Part shown: piece by piece, positions 46,402 through 57,287 of the stretch
How the letters are laid out: every line of letters starts with the position of its first letter
Numbering within the stretch: the first letter of the stretch is position 1
From: Poa pratensis
Taxonomy: Eukaryota; Streptophyta; Magnoliopsida; Poales; Poaceae
Direction of reading: 5' to 3'
DNA: 64,000 nt
NCBI GenBank assembly: GCA_947311845.1
Contig: CAMZMU010000027.1
Location: forward strand, 42,372,853-42,436,852
The notes under the pieces: model-generated
Told to the model about the DNA's origin: nothing
Databases searched by the model: none
Seen by the model: the letters and a program-made list of their open reading frames with translations, nothing else
Program-made: the position numbers and the translations under genes

Positions 46402-49005
46402 GCTAATTTTTTTTTAATAATACATTTTTTTAATTAAATTCGAAAAATATTACGTAAAATAACGAAATTGCAAAAATAATACGGCCTCGGCCCAGCTTGG
46501 GCCGATTAGGGCCCGTCGGCCTGGCTTGGGCCGATAAGGCCTGTCGGCCGCTCTGTGCGTGTCAGAGCAGCCTGTCGGCCAGAGCTGGGCCGACTGGGAT
46601 CTATCGGCTTGTACTGGGCCGACAGGATGCAGTCGGCCCAAGCTGGGCCGACTGCCTCTTGCTTTTTTTCACCTCTCCCTCCTCTTTTTTCAGCCACAAA
46701 TGCAGACAAATTACAGATGAAATCAAACTCCAAATTTAAATCACTGATCCACACATATTACAGATAAAAATATAGTCTACAAACACTGATCCACACATAT
46801 TACAGATAAAAACATAGTCCAATTTTAAAACATTGATCCTCATTATTACAAATAAAAGCACAGTCTAAATTTAAAACATCCTAGTTTCTTCCCCTTCCTC
46901 TTGGTCCTCGGCTGCCTCGTCCACGTGGAGCAGCTGCTCTAGTTGTCGAAGCAGCATTCGTAGGTGGGAATGTTGTACAAGCAGTGTGCCTGTGACCAAA
47001 ATCATTGCACAAGAAACATTGCACTGTCGGGCCTCCGGCTTCAGATTCATCCATACCATTTCTGATACGCTTGCACGGTCATCTACCTCTACCAGGACGC
47101 AGTAGTCTTGGGTCGGGGATGTACTGCCTTTCATTAGGGTCAACCGTGTTAAAATTACCCACAGCTCGAAATCCCACCATTTCACCGGTCCAGGCATTAA
47201 GAACATACTCGTTCAAATAGTATGGTGAAACGAACGAGATGGCTGATAGTCCGAGTTGCCCACACGCAGCCAATACATGGGAGCAGGGCAGGTGAAGCAA
47301 TTTTGGTTTATTGCATGTGCAGTCACATGTTGGTCGTGCTTCATTTCCAATTCTCACCTCATGCGTTCTGAGCTGATTTCCGCAACCAAACTTGTCAGTA
47401 GGTAAGCGTTCCTATGCTACCTCACATTCCATTGTCATATATTTTTTACTCGACACCTTGGTTTTGAATGTCTTGCAAGTCGACATTGCCCACTTAATGA
47501 TTGCATCTTGCAAATGTTGCTTGTCGGTATATAGAGCACCCGCAGAAACCTGGTTCTGATGGTATTCCCAGGCAGAATCATGACCATCGTTCACTGTCAT
47601 TGACGACGAGAAATCATGACTCCATGACGCAGGATTTGGCTCCACATGTTCGTCATCCGACTCGTCCGAATCATACCCATAAGCACTACCACCATCTTCG
47701 TCTTCCTCTTCCACCATTTCTTGGAATACATCGTCTGCTGCTGCCTCAGCAGCATCTTCATCTCCCTCTTCCATCTGCTCTGTCTGACTATTCTGGCCAG
47801 ATTCATAACTACCACATCCAACATCTACCTGGATATAATCATGTTCAGCAAATTGCATCTCCTGACTACTCTGGCCAACATCTCCCTGATTATAATCATG
47901 TCCAGAAAATTGCATCTCCTGACTACTCTGGCCAGGATCGTGCCCTCCCTCGCCTTCAGGCAGAATCACCTCCTTTGCGACAGGTATCAGTAAGGCATGA
48001 GGGGTACATCCCCTGCTTGCGCAGCCTTGCAACCATCGCACCATCTGAGAGGTCCGTTCTATTGGCCTCAAATAAAAAAACACCGGGACCTTGTCTTCGT
48101 CCACAGTGCATGCACACCGACGGTGTCTGTTTCAGGAAGCCCTAAACACGCTGCCAACCAATCTTTCAGCTGACTTATAGACCATGTTTCTGGGTCACTC
48201 AGTTCCAACTCTGACCATCGAAACTCACCCAAATCAGCTCCATGCTCATTTACTACAACTTCGCCAGGACCGTAGAAAAACAAACATTTCACTAAATTAC
48301 TCATCTCAACAACCTAAAAATGTGACACCAATTTACTGTTACGACCGGGAACAACTATATACTTAATATTACTAGCAAAATAAACGCATACCCTTGAAGC
48401 GTGCCGATTCAATGGACCAGCAACGTCACCACCACCGCCAATGCAACACCACTGAACCACCACCACGCTGCACCATCCACCACCCTACAGCAACCTCCAC
48501 CTAAACTCCACCATTGCTCCAACCAAACAACACGAAATCACACAATAATCCAACCCATTTGTAGATCTGAGCTGTCTTAACTCTCTAACAGTTCTAGGGG
48601 AAAGATTTGGTGGCTGGATGGACAGATCGCCGCTGAAACGCAGCAAGGAGCTGCTGGTTTCGAGAGGAAGAAAAAATGAGAGAGAGGACGCGAGGAGGAA
48701 GATGTGGCCAGGGCTGGCCTTATCCAGCGCCCTGTCGGCCCAGCCCTGGCCGACAGGCCTGTCGGCCCAGTTAGGGCCGATTAGTGCCCGACTGTGACGC
48801 GTCACGGCCTGTCGGGTGCAGGCCTGGCCCACCATCCGAGCTGATCGGCCTAAACTAAGCCGATAAGGCCTTATCGGCCCAAGCCAGGCCGACGGGCCCT
48901 AATCGGCCCAAGCTGGGCCGAGGCCGTATTATTTTTGCAATTTCGTTATTTTACGTAATATTTTTCGAATTTAATTAAAAAATGTATTATTAAAAAAAAT
49001 TTAGC
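46402..49005 (-). mobile_element. Mutator-like element (MULE), internally deleted
   Basis: The terminal inverted repeats are nearly identical (46402-46541 and 48867-49005, about 140 bases; start GCTAATTTTTTTTTAATAATAC). They are flanked by a perfect 9-base target duplication CAAACTATA (46393-46401 and 49006-49014), the MULE hallmark. Subterminal zones hold repeated palindromes of the TCGGCCCA-n-TGGGCCGA type. Coding remnants are on the minus strand (see 46871-48304). Confidence 0.92.
46871..48304 (-). pseudogene. MULE transposase remnant: N-terminal region and SWIM zinc finger, core missing
   Basis: Reading from 48304: MSNLVKCLFFYGPGEVVVNEH, then (48104 onwards) an acidic region and YTDKQHLQDAIIKWAMSTCKTFKTKVS with MTMECE, fitting the DNA-binding N-terminal domain of MuDR-type transposases. 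A frame change and stop follow at about 47412. The next open part (47357-47079) has CDCTCNKPKLLHLPCSHVLAAC, a SWIM zinc finger (CxC...CxH) that lies after the catalytic domain in MULEs. The DDE catalytic region, normally several hundred residues between these, is absent. The copy cannot encode an active transposase. Confidence 0.8.
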
Positions 49006-49014
49006 CAAACTATA

Positions 49015-49910
49015 TATGTAGATCGATTCCTTCTACTACTCTATACTCTACTCCTCCTTGTACATGCCAGAGATAACAATGACCCCGGAGCCGCTAGCCT
49101 CGTTGTTGTTGGCGGCGGGAGGGCGGGTGGGGGGATTTCCTCGTCGGAGTCGGTGAAGTCCTAGTCGTCGTACTCACCGCGCCTATCCTAGAAGGAGTCG
49201 AAGATGGCAAGGTTCTCGGTGAAAAGGGCGGAGTTGGCCTTGATATTGGAAACGAGGGTTTCGTCGGCGAGTTGCCGCTCCGCCGCATGAGACTCATATA
49301 TATACTTGAGGTATGATAGGCTCCGCCTCAACAGCGAGGTGGAGCTCGTCCCACACCTGGTCGAGCATTGGGACGTACTCGTAGGGGGGCACGGCCTCCC
49401 CTCTTCTCCGCCCACGCTGGCGGCCACGCCCACGTCCACCTCGGCATCTTCGACGCGCATCTCGGCCTCCGCCTTGAGCTCCCCTCTGTGCACCAGGGTC
49501 ATCATTGCGTAGGTGATGGGCAAACAGCGAGGCATGTTGCTAGAGTGGTGGATGTGGAAGGTGACGAGGAATAGGGGAGGAGATGTGGCGTGAGATGGAG
49601 AGTGGATTTGGTGCTAGGGTTTGGCTCTAGCCGAGCAAAATAGCCGTAGTGAGGCTCCTCGGGCAGAGCACCAGGTGTCTCACCATAAATGCAGGTGTAT
49701 GAACAACGGTGCTGGTCAACCTCTCGCATGGCTTCGGGCAGTCAACAGACGTGGCAGACACCTCCGCGCGGCCCCAAATCTGCCCCACATATGGGCTTGG
49801 TTTGGAGTTTGCCGCTCAGACCGAACGTTTGGGCTGGGTTTGAGGGAGATGGTTGGGGGAGTGTTTGATGTCCTTGTTGGAGATGCTCTAAAGGGATCCG
49901 AAATACACGA
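49015..49910. mobile_element. Probable PIF/Harbinger-like fragment
   Basis: The right side ends GTTGGAGATGCTC followed by TAA (about 49882-49898), similar to the GAGATGCCC end at 11601. It contains a minus-strand ORF (49188-49535, from MPRCLPITYAMM) with a helical tail AERQLADETLVSNIKAN. The left end was not located. The assignment rests mainly on the terminal motif. Confidence 0.35.
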
Positions 49911-49929
49911 CGACTGAGAATGACCGAGA

Positions 49930-50660
49930 GTAAGAGAAACACACCAAAAGACAACCTCCTCCATGGTGTTTATTTCTTTCTTCTTTTTTGTGAATGATGG
50001 TATTAGTTTCTTAAATGTTGCCATTCATTTTCTAGTTTTGGCTAGCTGCAGTAATTGCTCGATTGAGTGAGACTGCTTTGCATGATCGTGTGACCAGTAC
50101 TTTATTTTCCGATAAAGAGCACTTTAACAAACTCAAATGTTCATATCAATTACAATTCACAAGAGCTAGTCAAGAATTTTTAAATTTAGCTGTCCCTATA
50201 ATAACTTCGTACGAAAATCGATAGCCTGAAATTCGCATTGCACTAACTTCGTAAAAATAACTTTTCCAATTTACAATTATTTTTGTTTTATGTAAAATAT
50301 TTTCATAGAAACTTGATGGTCGAAGTTTCACCTTGATAAGTGCATGGATCCCTTGTTCAAAAAAAAAAAAGTGCATGGATGTCCAAAACAACCAAGAACT
50401 GAGATCGGAGGGAGTACTACATATCAATATGATCTTCTGCATGCAACGGGCCAGTGCTAAGGTGAAGTGTTTACTCGTACGATCACTGACAAGCTAATTA
50501 AATGAGGAAGTGATGGGAGGGAATGGCTCTATTCCGAAGCTTCATGGGACAAGTTTTTTTTCAGGTAAGGGGAGATTAACCTACTTTAGCCATCCTGCCG
50601 CTGAAGCTAATTCAAGTAGAGGAGGCAGGATCCGCCTGTAACCGGGAACGGGAGGCCCAC
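49930..50660. other. Intergenic, nothing coding
   Basis: AT-rich with A-runs (50359-50370). A lone Stowaway-like end CGGAGGGAGTA occurs at about 50407, without a partner. Confidence 0.35.
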
Positions 50661-50763
50661 GGTGGCCGAACCCACTTATTTTCGGTTATTGGACACCCAC
50701 GGGCAGGCAAAAAAAGAAGACGGACACGCCACGGGTTTCCGCTACCGCCGCCGTGGGGCTCCA

Positions 50764-51012
50764 ATGTCGTCGCCACGCCCTGCCTCCATGGCGATGGCGG
50801 CGAGCCCTGCCTCCATGCCCGGCGAAATTACAGCGCCGCCGCACCGTTCCCCCGTCCTCCCTGTCCGCTCCCTTTCTCCGACCGTCGGTGGCGGCATCAA
50901 GATGAAAGCCACGATGGGGCAAGGTGTCCAGGCGTCCGGCGATGTGGGGCAAGAACTGGTGGGCGGCGAGGTGCCCAGGTCGCCGGCTTCGTCCAAGAAG
51001 GAGCGGCTCAAG
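50764..51012 (+). pseudogene. Orphan first exon, gene cut off by retroelements
   Basis: An open GC-rich stretch from ATG 50764 (MSSPRPASMAMAASPASMPGE) ends PASSKKERLK at a plausible donor AAG-GTAATC (51012). The composition and the donor resemble a cereal first exon. No second exon is visible before the retrotransposon cluster starting at about 51.2 kb. The family was not recognised; it may be a truncated gene. Confidence 0.35.
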
Positions 51013-51179
51013 GTAATCCCCCTCCTCCCTCTCACTCTCTCCCTGTAGATCTGAGAAAATGTTTCTTACAAAATTGAATCGAGTTGTACATGAAGTTGAG
51101 GATTGCGGCGCTCACCATTACCACAAAAGTCTCACAGCTATGCCATGGCTGTCTCGTTTCGCTACAAACACTGATTCCT

Positions 51180-51608
51180 ACTAGTACATATGACGTGGTT
51201 CTGAACACGCCATATGCCACGGGGTGGCTAAGTTAGGTGTGGGAGCAGCGTACTGCAGTGCGGGCACCCGCGGGGATTGCGCCGGAGCGCGGACACGGGA
51301 AGTACCCAGGTTCGGAGCCCTCCCGGAGGAGGTAACACTCCTACTCCTGCCGGATCTCTCTACTATCTGGGCATAAGGTACATAGTTGCTCCTCGAGTTG
51401 TTCGGTGAGCTCTCCATGGCTCGAGTCTCTCTCTCTCTAGTTATCGGGGTGGGGAGGAAGAAGTTGGTTTCTCTCTTGTCTCCGACGATCTCTCCCAGAA
51501 GGAATCTAGGGGGCTCTCCCTACTTGGGCGCCCAGACAGCCTTATATAGGCCTGGCTGTCTGGCTTACAGGCGGGGCCGGTTGGTCCGCGCCAGCCGGCC
51601 AGTGTCGG
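51180..51608. mobile_element. Older retroelement (left part), target of the Athila insertion
   Basis: LTR-like GC-rich sequence includes ACCCAGGTTCGGAGCCCTCC and an inverted repeat CAGACAGCC-TTATATAGGCCT-GGCTGTCTG (about 51531-51562) enclosing a TATA-like core. It resumes at 60631 after the nested element. The outer end is not defined. Confidence 0.5.
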
Positions 51609-52968
51609 TGATGCCCACAAGTATAGGGGATCGCTGAAATCTTCGTTGGGAAGTATTACCCAAATTTATAGTTCGACACGATGGGAACACAAGAATACCA
51701 ATAAGACTTTGGCAATTGAGGCGTCACTCTCAACCACACCTGTATATCAATAAACTTGCAGCAGTGATAGTGATGGCAGTAGTATGATTCAAGTAGCAAA
51801 TAGAACAGCAGTAGTGAACAAGGGTTTCCCAGTTTTCACCGAAAAGTGAAAGTGTAACTCAGAGATTTAAAACGTAGGCATGAGGTGATAGCGGGGTGTT
51901 GCATGAATAAGATTGATCATATAATAAGATATAAATAGCAATGGGACTTATCTCTAACTCCGATATATGTAGGTATGTGTTCCATAATTAGTTGTGCGTA
52001 CTAACCAAGAGAATTTGCACAACATCTATTGTCCTACCTGCCCATTTCACCGGGGCCAACTTGGAACTACAGGTAATTAAGGTCTACCCTTTCGAATAGC
52101 CCGGAACAACGCATTAACACTTCATGAACACATAGAATCCTCAAACTAAAACATCTCCCCCTTGTTTTCCCTATACTGTCACTTTTAGGGTTCGCAGGTT
52201 CAACATAATAGCAGGTGATACACTTTGCAGATAAATACCAAACTCAATTATATGATGAAGCAAAATAAGTTCAGTACTGAAATCATGCCACTCGGGCCCT
52301 AGTAACAAGCATTAAGTATAGCATAAGTGCATCAACACAATACAAAAATATCCTCAAGATAAACCCCTAAGATCTCGAACAACGGGTATCATTACATGAT
52401 CAATCTCATCCAATCCCCATCCACCTCACATGCCTACAGCGGACTACTCACACATGGTGATGGAGAGGGAGCTCATGGTCGATGGAGATGAAGGCGGTGA
52501 AGATGGCGGTGAAGACGGTCTCCGGATCCCTCCACCGGAGGAGAAATCCTGGATCAATCTGTCTCCGAAAACGAAGATCGTGGTGGTGGCGGCGGTGTGT
52601 TTCGCGAAAGCTCTCCCCTCTAGGGCACCCACTTTTTCGTATATATGAGGGGGTACGCGAAAAGCCGAAGGAGAGGCGGCGCCCGAGGCTCCATTAGGTG
52701 GGCCCACGCGGCCCAAGGATCTGGCCGCGTGGGGCCCCTCTTTTGGGCCTCCGGCGCTTCCTCGTGTCCATCCTTTGCACGTTGTCCTCCTTTTCCATAA
52801 AAAATGACGTGGTATTTTTCCCCGATTTAATTTCCTGCAAAAATAACCAGAAACGAGACTTTGCTAAAAACAGCGTCAGATTCAGCAGGTTTATTCAAAT
52901 ATGGGAAGATTCCGGAGCAAATTATGAAGCAAAGTGCTTGGAAAAGTAGATGCATTTTAGGTGCATCA
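51609..52968 (-). repeat. 3' LTR of the Athila-type element
   Basis: It is 1360 bases, TGATGCCCAC...GGTGCATCA on the plus strand. It contains 17 bases absent from the other LTR (near 51850) and a two-base longer GGTGGTGGCGG run (near 52582). Confidence 0.95.
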
Positions 52969-52984
52969 ACTCCCCCAAGCTTAG
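52969..52984 (-). other. Polypurine tract of the Athila-type element
   Basis: On the minus strand the sequence GCTTGGGGGAGT abuts the 3' LTR. A near-identical tract lies at about 54636-54652, inside the element. Confidence 0.75.
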
Positions 52985-54656
52985 CTCGTTGTTTGTCCTC
53001 GAACAACTCAAACATAGTGCAGAAGCGATAAAAAGACTTTGACAAGAACTTTGCATTGCATATGTAACACCGTTTAATACCAACAAGTATTCAAAACATA
53101 ATTTCCATAACAAATAACAAAATGCTAGCAAAGGTATATCTAATCAGTGTTAAAGCATTTATACATGTTGCAAGAGAAATATCATGAAGTGTCAATACTT
53201 GGATGAGTTTGCCCAACTGTAGAAATAAACAAAGGTTCTTGCATCGCTTTTAATTGAATCAAGACAAGATTTTTGAGATCTTTTGATTCTTTCTTTTATT
53301 GACTAATGAACTCATTGTGCTTACAACCTTGCTCTCAGTTTTATCAAACCATTTGGTGTTCCCTATTATGACTCATATGCTTGACCAACTAGAGGTTGAA
53401 AGTCTCATGCCCCGTGAATACGAGTACCTACACCATGTGCTACTCAACTCGGTCACTAGGCAAGTTCGAGTTTTTCAGTCATTGCAAGTAATAAAAGCGT
53501 CATCAAGAGCGTCAACTGGGGTACCTCTTGTCCCAAGACATGGAACAAGCCCATGTCCAAACGACAAGACAAACAGACAATGAACAATCTCAGCACTCTT
53601 TTATTTACTATTTGTGTAGCTTTTTATTATGATGTGCATCACTGAATGTTCACTATGGTACGCTGTAAATTTCCACCATGAATGATGCATGGCTTAGGTT
53701 GGCGGCCCAGGCGTCTCTCTAGCCAATTATTCCTACTCCTCAAACTTACTAAGTTTCCACATTTATTTCGCACATGATAAGCATCCATAAACAAAGGTAC
53801 ATGATATCAACTAAATATAATTTAGTGCAATGTTGAAAGCTTTCCATGTGTCAGCACATTTAAGTTAACTCCCAACCACTAAGCTTGTCAAGCATATGAC
53901 TTCATGTTTATCATTTGAAAAATTCTTTTATTCTTTGGTTGGCAAGTTTAGCAAGCACAATGGGATGCGTAGACCTTTGTTTAGAGCCACAATTACTCAA
54001 CTCACATCCAAGTGTTGTCGCTACATATTATCTCACTTGCATCATAATATAACATACTAGAACACGGAGAAGATAAACATTTGCTACCACTTCCCTAGAT
54101 GTTAAAGAAACTATGATGTGCGCACTTGCTGTTATTAAAAAGTCCACATAAGCAGGCAAAGGTGTCATACCTTTCATCCACTTCATGCACATCAACTCAT
54201 CATTGTTGTTCTCCTCTCCCAATTTGAACTGCGCAATAAAAACTCAAATCTGCCATAAAATGTTACTGCATACAGTACTGTTTTTACCCTACCTAGACAC
54301 TCAGAAAAATCTCATAATTTACGGGTGTGTAGGTTATGAAAAGTTGCAGTAGTGGTTAAAATTTTAGCTCATTCGGAGTTACAGAGAAAATATGAAAAAT
54401 AGAACAGTGAGCAGATTTCAGCAATTCCTGCACCTCCGTTTTCACTTTGGATTCAATAAAACGAAAATGTTTTTGTTCTTTTTAGTTTTAAGATGCATAA
54501 AGTAAATGTCCAGAAGTAACTAAACAAAAGAAACAAATGAAATCTTTTTGTGTTTTTGTGATTTTTAGAACAAGAAACTAAAACATAACAAGATAACAGT
54601 GATATAACACAATGAATGGAAAGGGAGAGAGGTACTCCCCCAAGCTTGCGATCAAG

Positions 54657-55650
54657 CTAGTATCCCGGGTAGTAGTTGTATCCACTTCCACCTCCAGGGA
54701 AGTAACCATATGGGTAGCCTTGCATTCCTGAGTCTTGGGGCTCCTCTCGAGGTTGGTAGCCTTGCATCCCTGGATCTTGTGGCTCCTCTTGAGGCGGCAT
54801 CTCTTCCACAATCCATTTTCCGGTACTCCTGTCAAAAAGGTCAGCACGGGGGAGCCTAATGGGCACTCTTTGTCCATTAGTACTCAAATAGTTATACCAA
54901 TAATGATCCCCATGCATCACACTTATATCCATACGGGTAGTCAAAGCAAAATCGAGTAAATTGGACTCTATCACAGGAGTACCCATGTTATCACCATAAC
55001 CTCTTTCATCTTTAATGTATTCATACACTAAAGTAGCAATAGCACCAGCATAAATAGGGGTTTGATCAGTAATATTTCTACTCACAGCCGTATGCAAGGA
55101 TCTAGCAAGAATGACTCCCAAGTTATACCACATGTGGTGTTTTCTTTTGCACATTTAAGTAAATAAACCATTGGTCCCGTGCAAGCAGAATTGTTGTCTC
55201 TAGCAAGAAATCCTCTTGCAAGGAACAACGCAAAGTATCTCAAACTTGGGTGCTGTATATGAGTAAATTTACCCCTATTCAATCTATCATGAGAGTTAAC
55301 AGAAATAGAGTGCCAAAATGCAACAAGCTCCTGGTTGGAGTCAGCACGGGTTTCATCCCAACTACCCCTGTTTTCCACACCAATAGCTTTGCAAAACTCC
55401 TCCAAAGACATAACAAGGCGCTCCCCCCTCATAGTAAATTTACAAACAAAGGTAGGAGGGGTGCCTTACTCTTCTTACTGTGCTTGTAGATCTCAGGGCC
55501 CTCAAACCTGAATGTGGAGAGGAATTCTCGCGAGAGTTCCTCGTATGTACCTCGTGGATTTTGGGCAAACTCAAGCAAACCAGTTGCATTGGCGAAGGTG
55601 TCGAAGTCTTCTTTTATCCCCCACTGCTCAAGAACATGGGGTCTTGCCAT
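54657..55650 (-). pseudogene. ATHILA-type ORF of the retroelement, two frameshifts
   Basis: Three overlapping frames make one protein: MARPHVLEQWGIKEDFDTF and EELSREFLSTFRF (55650-55429), then MRGERLVMSLEEFCKAIGVEN and HPSLRYFALFLARGFLARD (55432-55082), then YNLGVILARSLHTAVSRN, YAGAIATLVYEYIKDERG and NLLDFALTTRMDI (from about 55135), ending in a Gln-, Gly-, Tyr-rich tail at 54657. I recognise the Arabidopsis retrotransposon ORF-1 (ATHILA) family, function unclear. Each break is explained by one lost base, near 55465 (GG run) and near 55135. Confidence 0.75.
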
Positions 55651-56713
55651 CTAGTTGTATGGATCTTCAGCTTCTCCCCACAAAAACTGCATCATCCTCC
55701 CAAAGATGGTTGTCATCATAATTAAGGGAGACTTTAGATGCTCTTCTCCTCGGTCTTGAGCTCATCCCAAGCAATGCCTTGCCTTTGTTCATCATGGTAC
55801 CTTGCTGCCCATAAATAATATTCAACAAAAATTAAGATGTAGCACTCTAAAACAACATTGAGCCATCCATAACTAGTCTCCACATCAATATCATGCATCC
55901 ATATCAACTAGAAAACTTAAATCCATGGATTTCTCAAGCATATTAGGTGACACCTAGTGCAGCAAAATACTTCATACATGAGGCACAAGAACAAAAAATA
56001 ATTGGATGGGTGGAGGAGTCACATACCAAGGAGCAATCCCACCAAACAGATTTGAAAAATCTGCCCTAAACTTGGAGATCCAAGGATAGCAGGAAGAACG
56101 AGCTCGGGAAAATTTGGGAAAAATACCTGGAAGTGGTTTTCTGTCGAGGGGAAGGAGATGGGCACAGGACACTCACCTAACACCACCTGGGGACAAAGTT
56201 GGTGGGTCCCACGCGGCCAAGGAATCTGGCCGCGTGGGACACCCCATTTTGGTCCCTGGTGGCCTCCTGGTGTCCCACTTCTGGCAGATGGTCCCTCTGG
56301 TTAAATAACTTACCTCCAAATTTTTCTGGAATTTTCAGAGACAATTTTCTAAAGAGAATTTTTCAAACTTCATATTCTGGAATTTCTGAACTCTGAAATA
56401 ATTATGATTATGCATATACTCTAAAATTCTAAGATAAATAAAATTAAAATGCAATACAAATTTTTATGGGAATCAAGTTTTCATCATTTCCACATTAGTA
56501 ATGAGGTTGATCAAGTCTCATTAATAATATGCAAAAGATATAATACATGATTCTTATTTTATAGATATAAAGAAGAGTTTCAAGATACCTCATACTTGAT
56601 TGGAATAGTTCCAATCATCAAGGTAGCATATTTTGGTTCAGGAGGTGGTAGTGCAATTTCAAAGCTTCCAATCATAATAGTATTTCTTTGAATAGAATTC
56701 ACACTCTTGTTTA

Positions 56714-57287
56714 TCACTGTAACAGATTCTTCTTGGGAAAATAGATAGTATGCTCATTTCCTTTTACATTAAATGTCACTTTGCTCTCAGTGCAATTTAT
56801 CACAGCTCCTGCAGTGTTTAAAAAGGGTCTTCCAAGAATAATAGATAGATTATCATCCTCAGGCATTTCTAATATAACAAAGTCTGTAGGAATTAACACA
56901 TTAGCAATAGAGATAGGAACATCCTCACATATACCTATAGGTAGCAGTTGATTTATCAGCCATTTGCAATGAAACTTCAGTTGGAACCAATTTGTTTAGG
57001 TTAAGTTTCTTATATAAAGAAAAAGGCATAACACTAACACCAGCTCCTAAATCACATAGTGCATATTTCACATAAGTTTCTTTAATACGACAAGGAATAG
57101 TCGGAATACCAGGATCTCCACGCTTTTCAGGCAATTTTCCTTCAAATGAATAATCAGCAAGCATAGCAGTAATTGCATCATTAGGTATCTTCCTTTTATT
57201 AGTGACAATATCTTTCATATATTTTGAGTATGGAGGAATTTTAATAGCATCAACAAGAGGAATTTGCAAACATAAATTTTTAATCAA
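56714..57287 (-). pseudogene. Retropepsin region of the Athila-type element, frameshifted
   Basis: The first part (57287-56925) has IPPYSKYMKDI, YVKYALCDLGAGVSVMP with a DLGA catalytic motif (DSGA or DTGA in most retropepsins), and LQMADKST. The second part (56899-56714) has VLIPTDFVILEM and LSIILGRPFLNTAGA. The junction near 56945 loses one base, and the gag-protease junction near 57290 loses one T from a T-run. No RT follows; the frame ends at 56714 and non-coding DNA continues. Confidence 0.8.

Noticed and set aside
47501..48145. 214-codon plus-strand ORF in the MULE
   Set aside because: It lies antisense to the acidic N-terminal part of the transposase remnant, and its His- and Pro-rich composition is a shadow of that sequence.
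52430..52949. ORFs inside the LTRs (also 60087-60606)
   Set aside because: They occur identically in both LTR copies and overlap the promoter region of the retroelement; no gene features.
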